Source: Hydractinia symbiolongicarpus (Eukaryota; Cnidaria; Hydrozoa; Anthoathecata; Hydractiniidae). Taken from it: a stretch of DNA of 60,000 nucleotides. This document shows positions 11,160 to 19,582 of this stretch, in pieces. Where the stretch lies: positions 25,857,001 to 25,917,000 of the forward strand of contig NC_079885.1 in assembly GCF_029227915.1 (NCBI RefSeq), read 5' to 3'. Within the stretch, counting starts at the first letter, position 1; every line of letters starts with the position of its first letter. The notes under the pieces are model-generated. The model made no database searches. It saw only the letters and a list, made by a program, of their open reading frames with translations, and was not told the DNA's origin. Position numbers and translations under genes: made by a program.

Positions 11160-11675
11160 TGAATCACCACTCTATACATTCTTATGCCAGATAGAAGCAA
11201 TTCTTAACCAGCGTCCTTTGACAGCAATAAGTGACGACATTGCCCAATTCGAAGCATTGACACCAAATCAATTCCTGCTTGGATCGCCAGCACTAAATGT
11301 CAGCCCTGTGAATTTCTGTGAGAACGAAATAAATCTTCGCAAAAAGTGGCTATCAGTGTAAGCCGCAACAAACATGTTTTGTCGCAGATGGGTACGTGAG
11401 TATATGCCGTTACTAACTCGGAGAAAGAAATGGCTACAAAAAAAAACCTTCGTGTTGGAGACTCAATAATTGATCAAACAGACAACGTTCCTCGATCACA
11501 CTTGTACCTAGCCAGAATTACCCATGTGTATCCAGGTGACGACGGAATTATACGTTCAGTGCAGATAAAGACAAATGGTGGCACTTTAGCGGGACCGGCG
11601 GCAAGATTGCGCTTGTTGGAAGAGTCTCCTGATTAAATTCGTTCGAACATACGTTCTCACTGGGGGTGGAGGAAT
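11160..11675 (+). pseudogene. BEL/Pao retrotransposon, integrase C-terminal tail and 3' edge (copy a)
   Basis: The frame from about 11160 has CQIEAILNQRPLTAISDD, FEALTPNQFLLGSP and NFCENE; then a stop in AAG-TAA context at about 11359; then CRRWVREYMP. After a slip at the nine-A run near 11439 the second frame (11430-11636) has LRVGDSIIDQ, YLARITHVYPGDDGIIRSV and TNGGTLAGPAARLRLLEE. This is the end of integrase plus the DUF5641-type domain of Pao polyproteins. It is followed within 40 bases by a G-rich polypurine tract (actgggggtggagga at about 11659), where the 3' LTR should begin. One stop and one frameshift make it dead. No second LTR is seen. Confidence 0.85.
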
Positions 11676-12019
11676 GGAGCGGAAATGCTGCGTGTTGTGT
11701 CTACTTTGCCTGTTCGGCATTTTATACAATTTTTTGTAATTAGTTAATTCGCGCGGTGCTTTTCTCAGTTGAAACAAGGAACGCGTAGTGAGAAGTCAAA
11801 GTCTGTCTATAATTTAAAATCTGCGAAATCAAAGTCAGTAAACAAGGTCGTAGAAGAACATCAAATGTCAGAGTTTGCACGCGATACAACAGTGAGTTGT
11901 GATATTTATTTTCTGCGTTTATTTGGTACGTTTATATTTTGTACGTTTATTTTGTACGTTTTGTTATTATTTTAGCTTTAAACTCACGCCGAAGTTAAAA
12001 GTTTATCGCAAATTTGTAG
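11676..12019. other. Probable BEL LTR remnant
   Basis: Lies directly after the polypurine tract. No partner LTR is present for comparison, so its extent is unknown. The open frame 11769-11975 is Ser/Lys-rich then hydrophobic and I do not call it a gene. Confidence 0.4.
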
Positions 12020-12600
12020 TTATCTCTTGTATACCGTACCACCAGTTGAAGGAAGAAGGCATGGTAGCGGAATGCTAGCAATGTCTGGATCTTGTTCAGC
12101 ATGTATCTTTTCATACTCCTTAACTTCCTCTGAAATATCTTCCATCACATCCATAATTTCATCAAACTGAGGAGCGATACCACGAGCTTTCAATTCTTCC
12201 TGAGTTTAATTTTTGTAACGTGTTTTTTAAATTCCAAACCTTTCACGAATAGATTTTTGTTCCGCTTTAAATTGTTCGGAATCCAGCTGATTCAAGTTTT
12301 CAGCAGTAACTTCCCAAGCATTCCCTCTCTTTTGTTCGTGCTTTATTTTTGTAGGGTTCAAGGAGAAGCACTTCTCTTAACAACAGTTCGTCTTTACGAT
12401 CGTTCCAAACCATATGTAACCGTGAAGATTTCTTAAACGATAGTAGAAAAAGCAGCTTTCACTTTCGTACACAAAATTTTGTTTTTTCACATACTAACCA
12501 TACACTTATATTGCATTTATGTAACAAATTTAAAGAAAAGTATATACATAATAAAGATTTTTACCTTTTCTTGGCACTTTTTGCAACTTCTTCATCCATT
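12020..12600 (-). pseudogene. Myb/SANT-like accessory gene of a Harbinger-type element
   Basis: Read on the minus strand. A possible first exon MDEEVAKSAKKR ends at a GTAAAA donor near 12565. The next exon, entered near 12441, gives DELLLREVLLLEPYKNK, KERGNAWEVTAENLN and SIRERFG, then after a frameshift ARGIAPQFDEIMDVMEDISE, ending at TAA 12020-12022. This reproduces the Myb-like family (ELLLREVL..EPY, KERG.AW..IA..LN, R.F...) that helps Harbinger transposase bind DNA. The frameshift around the KKHVTKIK segment breaks it. The matching coiled-coil C-terminus is missing here, while a separate one lies at 9557-9843. Confidence 0.65.
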
Positions 12601-13334
12601 TTGATCAGGTACAGCCAAAAAGAAATTGTCATCTTTATTTCAAGACGGCTGAATACGTGGTATCACCTTTGTTCTCCACATGCACTGTGTTGAAAAATTA
12701 CGTAATTGTAGGAAATTTCTGTCCCTAAAACTTCCCGTCCTTACTTCTTAAGGTACTTATTATACTTAGAACTTAAAACCTACAACACAAATTTAATTAT
12801 TTTGCATGTTTTTGACGCATGATTAATCCGCTTTCCGATTGTTTCGGATTTTACTTGAAAGTAAAAAAATGGATTTCCGGGCAATTTTTTTGCGATGTAA
12901 AAACCAGAATGAAAAATTAAGAAAATCATTTACAAAGAGGTGGCTAGCCACCGCAATGATGAACTATATGTTAAATAACTTTTATTTAGCTTTCAGAAAC
13001 TTCAAACAGAATGGAAAAATTCGCTCTAAAACTAAAGTAATAAAATTTTAAGCAGATACAGTCGACGCTCGTTGTCTCGAACTCCCAAAGGACCGAAAGA
13101 AAAGTTCGAGATAGCGAGCGTTTGAGATAGCGAGATAGAAATTTTTTGAAATTTTCAGAAAAGGGCAAGGGTCAGTAGTTCGGTCATAAGTATCTGTGGG
13201 CAAGCTTTTAAAATTAAAATTCACCTGAATTAAGGGTACTTGAAGGAACTGTTTGGTCAAGAAAGGGAAATGGATAATAAAGAAAACAGCATTTTGCGTA
13301 CATGTATACTTATTGTTAATTACAATTACATACA

Positions 13335-15392
13335 TTATTTTTGATCGAAAAAGCTCAAAATACTAGTTTGCTTCTTGTTTTTCATTTCACTTTTAAGAAA
13401 CAAATCTTCAAAGCGAAGCAGGAGGCGTTGCATGTCATTTCCATCATCAGTGAATAGACAAGCATTTTGTAAAGTCTCCACTGCAGTGTTTATTTCTAAT
13501 TTTGTTGGCTTGCTCACTGGCTCATCAAACACCTCGATGACATCGGCATTTTCATCATGCTCCTCGTCATTCTCATCTGTACTTGGCCGTACCGACTCCA
13601 GGATTTCTTCATCAGTCACGGGATTTTCGATTGTGGTCAAATCTTGGTCAATATCGACAACATCACGGGCCGAGAGATCAGCAGGAATAATGGTATCGTC
13701 AATGGCACGCAGTTGTGTGAGATCTTTCTCCAGTTGTTTAAATGGATCATCAATATCATCAGTTGCATTCTGTTGAGCTTTCTTGGAAATCTTTGATTTC
13801 TTGAAGCAATTTACGATGGTTTCTTTCTTCACTTTGTCCCACGACGAAACAAGTATTTGAAGAGCACGCATACATCAGGGTGAGCGGGACAATTATCGAT
13901 GATCAAGACTATCTTTCGACCTTCTTTTAGAAACATTGCATTGATTTCTCGCACCCACTCTTCAAAAAGAGAGCTGTCCATCCAACTCTTCTTCTGCGCT
14001 CTGTACCTGCAGGGTAGGGATGTTACATTTCTGAAGCACCTTGGTTTCTTCGATTTACCAATCACAAACATTGGTAGTTTATCTCCGACAGCATTGGCAG
14101 CTGCAAGCCCGGTAATTCGGACTTTGCTATTTTTACCCCCAGAGCATTTTTCGGATTTGTAGTGATACGTTTTATTTGGCAAGCATTGGTAGAAGAGACC
14201 GAATTCGTCGGCATTGTAAATATCTTCTAGTTTGTAGTTAGTTAATAATGTTGGTAAAGTGGTTTCAAACCAAGGTGCTATCATATCAGGTTGAACAGAA
14301 TTGCTTTCACCAACGACCTTCTTGAACGTTACATTGTGCCTGAAATAGAAAATAAAACAAATACCGACTTGTATAAAAGATTTATTGTTAACCTGTTCGT
14401 GCATTTTTTCGAATACGAATGTTCGAATTTCAATTCGAATGTTTTTAAAAATTCTTGTGTGAAAACCCTGTGAACATTATCATTATTACTTGTGCATGGC
14501 AACAAGGAAAAGCAAACCAGGAGAAAAAGGAGAAGATGGATCTTGCAAAAATGATAATTGATCAAAATTTAATCAATGTTGTAATGATAAAAGAATTTGA
14601 ATTGGCTTCACATGTTAAGGGGTTCCATGTTTATAAAGCATTGTGGACTCCAAAAAATGGGGAGACTTTACAATGCGAAGGAGAGCCTAATAATCCCGTT
14701 GACAAATATGCTGTGTGTGTCAAGAAAGAAAACAAGATAGTTGGACATTTACCACTTGGAAAATCTGGAAAATTTGCTAAAACAATATTTTATTTCCTCA
14801 GAGCTGATGAATTAAGCTCGTGCAAAGTAACTGTGACTGGAAAACCAGTTAATTTGGGAGATGGTGAAGGCATGCAAGTGCCATGCAATTTGACATTTAT
14901 TGGAACGGAAAAGTGCATCGAGATACTCAAGAAAGATATTTAGTTTATGTTAGTCTTTTAAGATTTTAATATCAAAATAAAACCAATTCGAAAAAAAGAG
15001 ATTTAATATTCTTACCTTTTTTTCCATTTACCAAGCCAACCGTCTGAAGTTTTGAAATCTTCTACTCCAAGCTCGTGTGCATAGCTTTTAGCTTTCTCCT
15101 TTAGTATTGTCCCATCGATTGGTATGTTTTTGCTTCGTTGTGAAACAAACCATTTGAACACGACAAGATCTACTTCTGAGAATTTACCATCTCTGATCTT
15201 TCTTTTCTTGCTCGAAGATTTTTCCAGAGCAGAAAAAAGTTTTTCCTTATTGGCTAGCCAAGTTGATATCGTGTTTTTAGGCACCCCGTACTTTTTAGCG
15301 ATATCTTTATTTGGAATACCTTTTTCCAATTCTTTTAATGCTTGGCATTTTTCTGCCAAAGTTTTTACAACGAGCTTTCTTTTCGGTGGCAT
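13335..15392 (-). pseudogene. Tigger transposase with intron and internal deletion
   Basis: Exon 1 is 15392-15016: start ATG in MPPKRK, a CENP-B-like helix-turn-helix (KDIAKKYGVPKNTISTWLA) and a second DNA-binding domain ending SDGWLGKWKK. Its donor is AAAAAG|GTAAGA. Exon 2 starts at 14339 after TATTTCAG, in phase. It has the first catalytic Asp (IYNADEFGLFYQ), the KVRITGL strand and the second Asp (LIIDNCPAHP). At about 13868-13875 the frame breaks, and the next frame (to 13335) starts at LQILVSSWDKVKKETI, the C-terminal region. Roughly 60 residues are missing between them, including the third catalytic Asp (the PxDQGV motif), so cleavage activity is lost. The acidic C-terminal tail (to SILSFFDQK) is intact. 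The intron of about 675 bp contains an antisense HIRAN gene. Confidence 0.85.
14536..14943 (+). CDS. HIRAN-domain protein nested antisense in Tigger intron
   Basis: A single uninterrupted frame of 135 codons starting at ATG 14536. The open frame extends 5' to 14455 without another in-frame ATG. Residues ~22-115 match the HIRAN pattern: VKGFHVYKALWTP, GETLQCEGEPNNPVDKYAV, KIVGHLPLG, then VTVTGK and MQVPCNLTF. HIRAN domains bind 3' ends of single-stranded DNA in HLTF/Rad5-type proteins, and stand-alone HIRAN genes are frequent in cnidarian and sponge genomes. An AATAAA at about 14976 suggests its own 3' end. It lies wholly inside the transposase intron on the opposite strand. Its frame is intact although the surrounding transposase is deleted. 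It could be a passenger gene of the Tigger family or a chance insertion. Confidence 0.7.
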   Translation: MDLAKMIIDQNLINVVMIKEFELASHVKGFHVYKALWTPKNGETLQCEGEPNNPVDKYAVCVKKENKIVGHLPLGKSGKFAKTIFYFLRADELSSCKVTVTGKPVNLGDGEGMQVPCNLTFIGTEKCIEILKKDI

Positions 15393-15514
15393 TCTGACAA
15401 AGAAAATCAACATTGCAAAATCTACCTGTTTTACAATGGAATGTCTTCTTTTTATTGCAACATTTTGTGACTTTAAAACAAGCAGTGCAAGGTCATCTTT
15501 TTTCAAAATTCCTC

Positions 15515-15718
15515 TTCAAGAGTTCGAGATAACGAGCGTTAATCAGTCCAAGGGCCTGAGAAAAAAGTTCGAGATAGTAAAAGTTCGAGATAACGGAGGT
15601 TCGAGATACCGAACGTTTTTTTGCCTACTATTGCTTACAGAAATCAAGGGATCGAAGAAAAAGTTCGAGATAGAGAAAGTTCGAGATAACGGAGGTTCGA
15701 GATAATGAGCGTCGACTG
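15515..15718. repeat. Subterminal repeat array of the Tigger element
   Basis: The motif agttcgagata, or close variants, occurs about eight times in this 200-bp right end, and two to three times near 13110-13140 at the left end. Arrays like this are typical transposase-binding sites. The array is much denser at the transposase 5' side and may also lie in its promoter. Confidence 0.7.
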
Positions 15719-15895
15719 TAGTGGCATTTTGAACAAACTTTAAGTATTGATGACATGTGAAAATGTGCTGACGCAAGGAAAAATTTATTGCTGCGATTTT
15801 ATTCCTATTGTGACGTACTATAAGTGTGCTAAGTTTGATTCAATTTGGACAAGCCTATAAAAAGTTGTTGAAGGGAGGGTGGCGGATTCGCTGTT

Positions 15896-17570
15896 CTTCT
15901 TTAATATAGTTGTTCTGTGAAGAAAATAACTAAGTGTCAAAACTGCGACCATATCTAACAACATAATCTGCAAAATCTATTTACAAGAGCTCGTAGTACC
16001 AGTATTCACCTACTGGGGAACCGTCGATTTAAAACTGACCAAAACCAAAACTGGAAAACGTGATCAAATCCACTGTAGAGCCTAAAGAATTACAAATAGA
16101 AACGACAACCGGAATGCGAAAATAACTGCGATTACAAACCCTCGTGATACGTTGATCATTCCAGCTGATTCAAAAATGTGTTAACGAAAAACTTCCATCA
16201 CCTAAAAATTATGTCACACACGAAATGTACGAGAAACAACGGGATTTCGATAAAGTTGCTAAAAGTTAGAATAAAAGCAATTAAAAATAGATTTTTTTTT
16301 CTATGGTGGACTTTATACAACAGCCTACCTTAAAGAATACGTACTGAAGAATATGAAAATAAGTTGTAATTCTATACAAACTGAGGTTTAGATATTTCAA
16401 AAACAGGACGCAAGGACGCTCATCCCATAGCTCTGACCATAATTCTGCTCTTCCTCGAACAGATCTTTATAGGAATGTTGGTGATGCCCGTAGAGACAAA
16501 CAATACTTGCAACACCATCCTAATTGTGCTGCTCAGGTAAGACCCTCCCAAAATCCCCAACACGTCAGGCGGTAGCAGATTAATGCTCAGCGACAAAGAC
16601 TTTTTCGTGCTAATGAGATTCCTGTAGCCGCTCACACACGCCAACAACTTGATGCTTAGCAACATAGACTTTGTTGTGCTAATGTGAATCCTAAAGCTGC
16701 CCAGGCACACCAACAACTTGCGCTATCCGAAATGGAAATCAATGTGTCCACGAAAAACTGCAGCACGCTAATACACATCGTCAGGTGAATAAGGCATCCC
16801 AATCACTTGAATCTTGCACGAATAAATTCTCTTATTTGGCCCTTTTTTTACAATCCTGTTTGAATAGCCGTGACGTCATAGTTGGCGAATGATTTTTTGT
16901 GTGCTAAGACAATTCAGCAAATAGAATATTCTAGAGAATCCAAGATCGTAATTTCATAATTAGAACTATTTATTTTATTTTATTTTCTATAATTATAATC
17001 ACATATTATATATCATATATTTTTGTTTTTATTCTTCCGCGTAAGGGACATAGACACCACCCTCTTCAGGGAAAACTTGTCTTATTTTCCACACAACACG
17101 CGACGGTATATCTCGGCGATTGCCTTTTCCAAGTCGTTAGAAAACGAACCAAATGAATTGTTTGTAAGCAGCAAACCGAAAAGATTTGTTTGTAGGCGTG
17201 TCTTGCAGAAATTTCCCTCTTATCTCGTGTAAGCATATTAAAACGATACAAAGTTGCTTGAAATCCTCATTCTCAGTTATACATTTTATTCCTAAAAACA
17301 CAACGGATATTTGTACGATACATATCATTATTATTTCATATTTTAACAATACTTTTTATGTAGCTTAATCATATTTAAAAAAAATATATTTAAGCACATA
17401 CACCTTAGAATTGTTTGCCTGTTAATGCATCCACTTCCGTGCAACAAAGACAATCAATCTCCCTAGTTTCAGTCTTGCAGTTATGGCACTTGCACCATTC
17501 GTTTCTCCCAAAACTTTCCCAATGTTTTACTAAAAATATCGTTTCTCTCTCAGTTATAATGTTTTTATTA
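15896..17570. other. Mostly unassigned, with a QR-rich coding remnant at about 16430-16760
   Basis: On the plus strand, about 16430-16760 reads as a repetitive Gln/Arg/Ala-rich stretch (for example INAQRQRLFRANEIPVAAHT, then LCCANVNPKAAQAHQQL) with two in-frame stops. Such stretches occur at the N-terminus of Helitron proteins, but the match is weak. Nothing else is recognised in this interval. Confidence 0.3.
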
Positions 17571-17574
17571 TCAT

Positions 17575-17692
17575 CTTCGCAGACCGCTTATGAGGTGACT
17601 TGGTTCAGGAATATGAGTCGAAACCCTTGTACCCTTTACAGTCTTCAGCAGGAACTAGACATTTCTTTCATCCATAACTTTTCATTAATGAA
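17575..17692. repeat. Rearranged copy of the hairpin repeat family
   Basis: Compared with 24425-24565, the segment ggttcaggaatatgagtcga to ctttacag is inverted, while tcttcagcaggaactagaca to cataactttt is in the forward sense and joined directly to it. So one part has been flipped relative to the rest. Confidence 0.7.
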
Positions 17693-18918
17693 AAAAATAT
17701 TATATATACCAGGTACATATGTTTTTGTTTGTTTATACCAGTCATTATATACATAAAAATATGTATGGATTTGTGTTTTAGCTTTTGTATATACATCTTG
17801 ACCTTGACTTGGTGATTGGAATGTTCAAGATATTTTTTTACATGGACGTATATAACGATTGGGATATAAAAGCAAAACTATCTCATAGAACCTTGATCAA
17901 CAAAGATGCAAAACGTAAGATATTTTCTTCCACCTTAATGCTTGGTAAACACTAGTTGAATATAAATTTATTGTTTGTTGCTAGGCAAACGTGGAAATCG
18001 TAATGCAGAAATGTTTCAAAAGCTGATGTTTAAAAACACATCGTTTTGCAATCAGTTTCCTATTGCCTATGGTGCACTTAAACAAGCTTTCGAAGAAAGT
18101 TGTGTTGGATTTGCAATTTTGACTGACAGAAATAATCCATCTGCTAAATGGAAATCGTAATAATGGAAATAATATCACTTTTAAAATTGCTATTAATTTT
18201 TAATATTAGGTTTCATATGCTTTACAATCCTTTATGGCAAACACTGTTAGTGTTTTTGGGTTAAAATCTTAAAGGGGAAAGCATATTTTATGGTGCTATT
18301 GTATTAGTACAATTTTAACATGTTTTTATGTGTGGCATACAATTTAATTTTAGTTACATTAAAGTGGAAGGTCTTGGTCATGCATCGAATTGGAAAAAGG
18401 CGTTAATGCAGTTTATATTGAATGATCGTCATGGTGAATCACTAAGCTTAAGTTCTCTTTTAAATCAGTTTGACAACTTAGAAAATCTTAGTCCATCTCA
18501 ACAGTTTTTTATATTGTCAACAATACCGAATTATCATTATTGGTTATGTCATCTATCCCATGGAATTAAAAGAAATGAATATTTTCAGCCGCATGGTAAA
18601 TCTCCCAGGAACTTAATATTACAAGCTTTAAATGTGGAATGTGACGAAGCAGTTGACATCGACCAAATTATGCAATATATTTTTGAGGAACGGTTTGATA
18701 TCATAACTTCAACTATTCCAAAACGAAAAAACAAATGACTATAAGTTCACTTCAAAAAATGCCACTGGAATCCCTTTTGGATGCTGCTGGAATGTCAATT
18801 GATGAGTATGAGAAAATGAAATCAAGTATATATATTTATATAAATTTAAGTTTTACATAACGAGAGCTTTTCCTATACATTTTTATTTCTTTCGGTGCCA
18901 ATTTTATTATCACATATA

Positions 18919-19093
18919 CAGTACACATCCACTAATTCAAACACACAAGGGATAGAAATATATGTTCGAATAAAAGATTGTTCGAATTAAGCAGCAGTAA
19001 ACAGAAGAGTTTCATAACGTAAAGGACCAAAAAATTTTGTTCAAAATGGCGGATGTTCGAATTAACGGCATTCAAATTAGCGGATGTGTACTG
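18919..19093. mobile_element. Tigger/pogo-type MITE
   Basis: 175 bp with inverted ends CAGTACACATCCACTAATTC (left) and CAGTACACATCCGCTAATTT (right, reversed), flanked by TA on both sides (18917-18918 and 19094-19095). Internal gttcgaatta motifs resemble subterminal sites. It sits in a proposed intron of the KDZ gene. No coding capacity. Confidence 0.85.
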
Positions 19094-19420
19094 TAGATTT
19101 AAATTCCTGATGTACCTTGTTCTAAGGTGACAATGTTGAGTTAAATCTTTATCAGCGATACAGACAACAAGCTATAATAAATGGGTTTATCGCTTGGCGA
19201 GTGCATATACTGGAAGAGGATTGTGTGGTATCAAAAAATTATGATGATGAGACTGAGAACTTTCAGGTAGTATATATATGTTTAAAAAATATAGATAATT
19301 ATATATATATAGATAAAACAAATAATTTATTATTTGACATATTACTTTTTTAATTGTTTCTGTGTTTTAAGTCAATGCCAGATTAAGCGAAACATGTGTG
19401 CACGCGTTTAATTATTTTAG

Positions 19421-19582
19421 GTTAATCAATTTGTTCACACGGAACGGACTCTTGTTGGCGGGGACCTGGTTTGGTCATGTTCCTGCTCACTGTTTAAAAT
19501 TATTAATGCACAAGAAAACGAGGGAAACATAAGTAATATGACTTGCTTTCACTGTCACATTTTAAAAGAAATGATAGACATA
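19421..19582 (+). CDS. KDZ gene exon with SWIM-like zinc cluster
   Basis: Acceptor attattttag| and donor ata|gtaagt bound a phase-0 exon. It encodes LVWSCSCSLFKII followed by MTCFHCHILKEM, a CxC...CxxCxH arrangement like a SWIM zinc finger. Such clusters accompany the DDE core in KDZ proteins and probably bind DNA or protein. This exon is intact. Confidence 0.55.

Larger units (their letters stand above)
13059..15718 (-). mobile_element. Tigger-type (pogo superfamily) DNA transposon, complete ends
   Basis: Inverted ends match for about 25 bases: 13059 reads CAGTCGACGCTCGTTGTCTC, and the reverse complement of 15718 and below reads CAGTCGACGCTCATTATCTC. A TA target duplication lies on both sides (13057-13058 and 15719-15720). 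The related repeat at about 57972 carries the empty site with a single TA, which proves the boundaries. The element holds a two-exon transposase gene on the minus strand and an unrelated gene in its intron. The transposase lacks its last catalytic residue, so this copy is not autonomous. Confidence 0.9.
12810..15895. repeat. Interspersed repeat, copy A (split by Tigger element)
   Basis: The flanks of the Tigger insertion match the MITE at 57451-58202: left flank (from about 12813, including tttatttagctttcagaaac) matches about 57778-57972, and right flank (15721-15895, including gtgacgtactataagtgtg) matches 57973-58150. Copy A also contains an extra ~57-bp segment near 12915-12972 with the palindrome GGTGGCTAGCCACC. 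That segment is absent from the second copy and is related to the hairpin repeat family. The terminal hairpin is degraded here. Confidence 0.8.

Noticed and set aside
13375-15705. Plus-strand frames of 80-190 codons
   Set aside because: They are antisense shadows of the Tigger transposase, except the HIRAN frame, which has its own domain pattern and lies in the intron.
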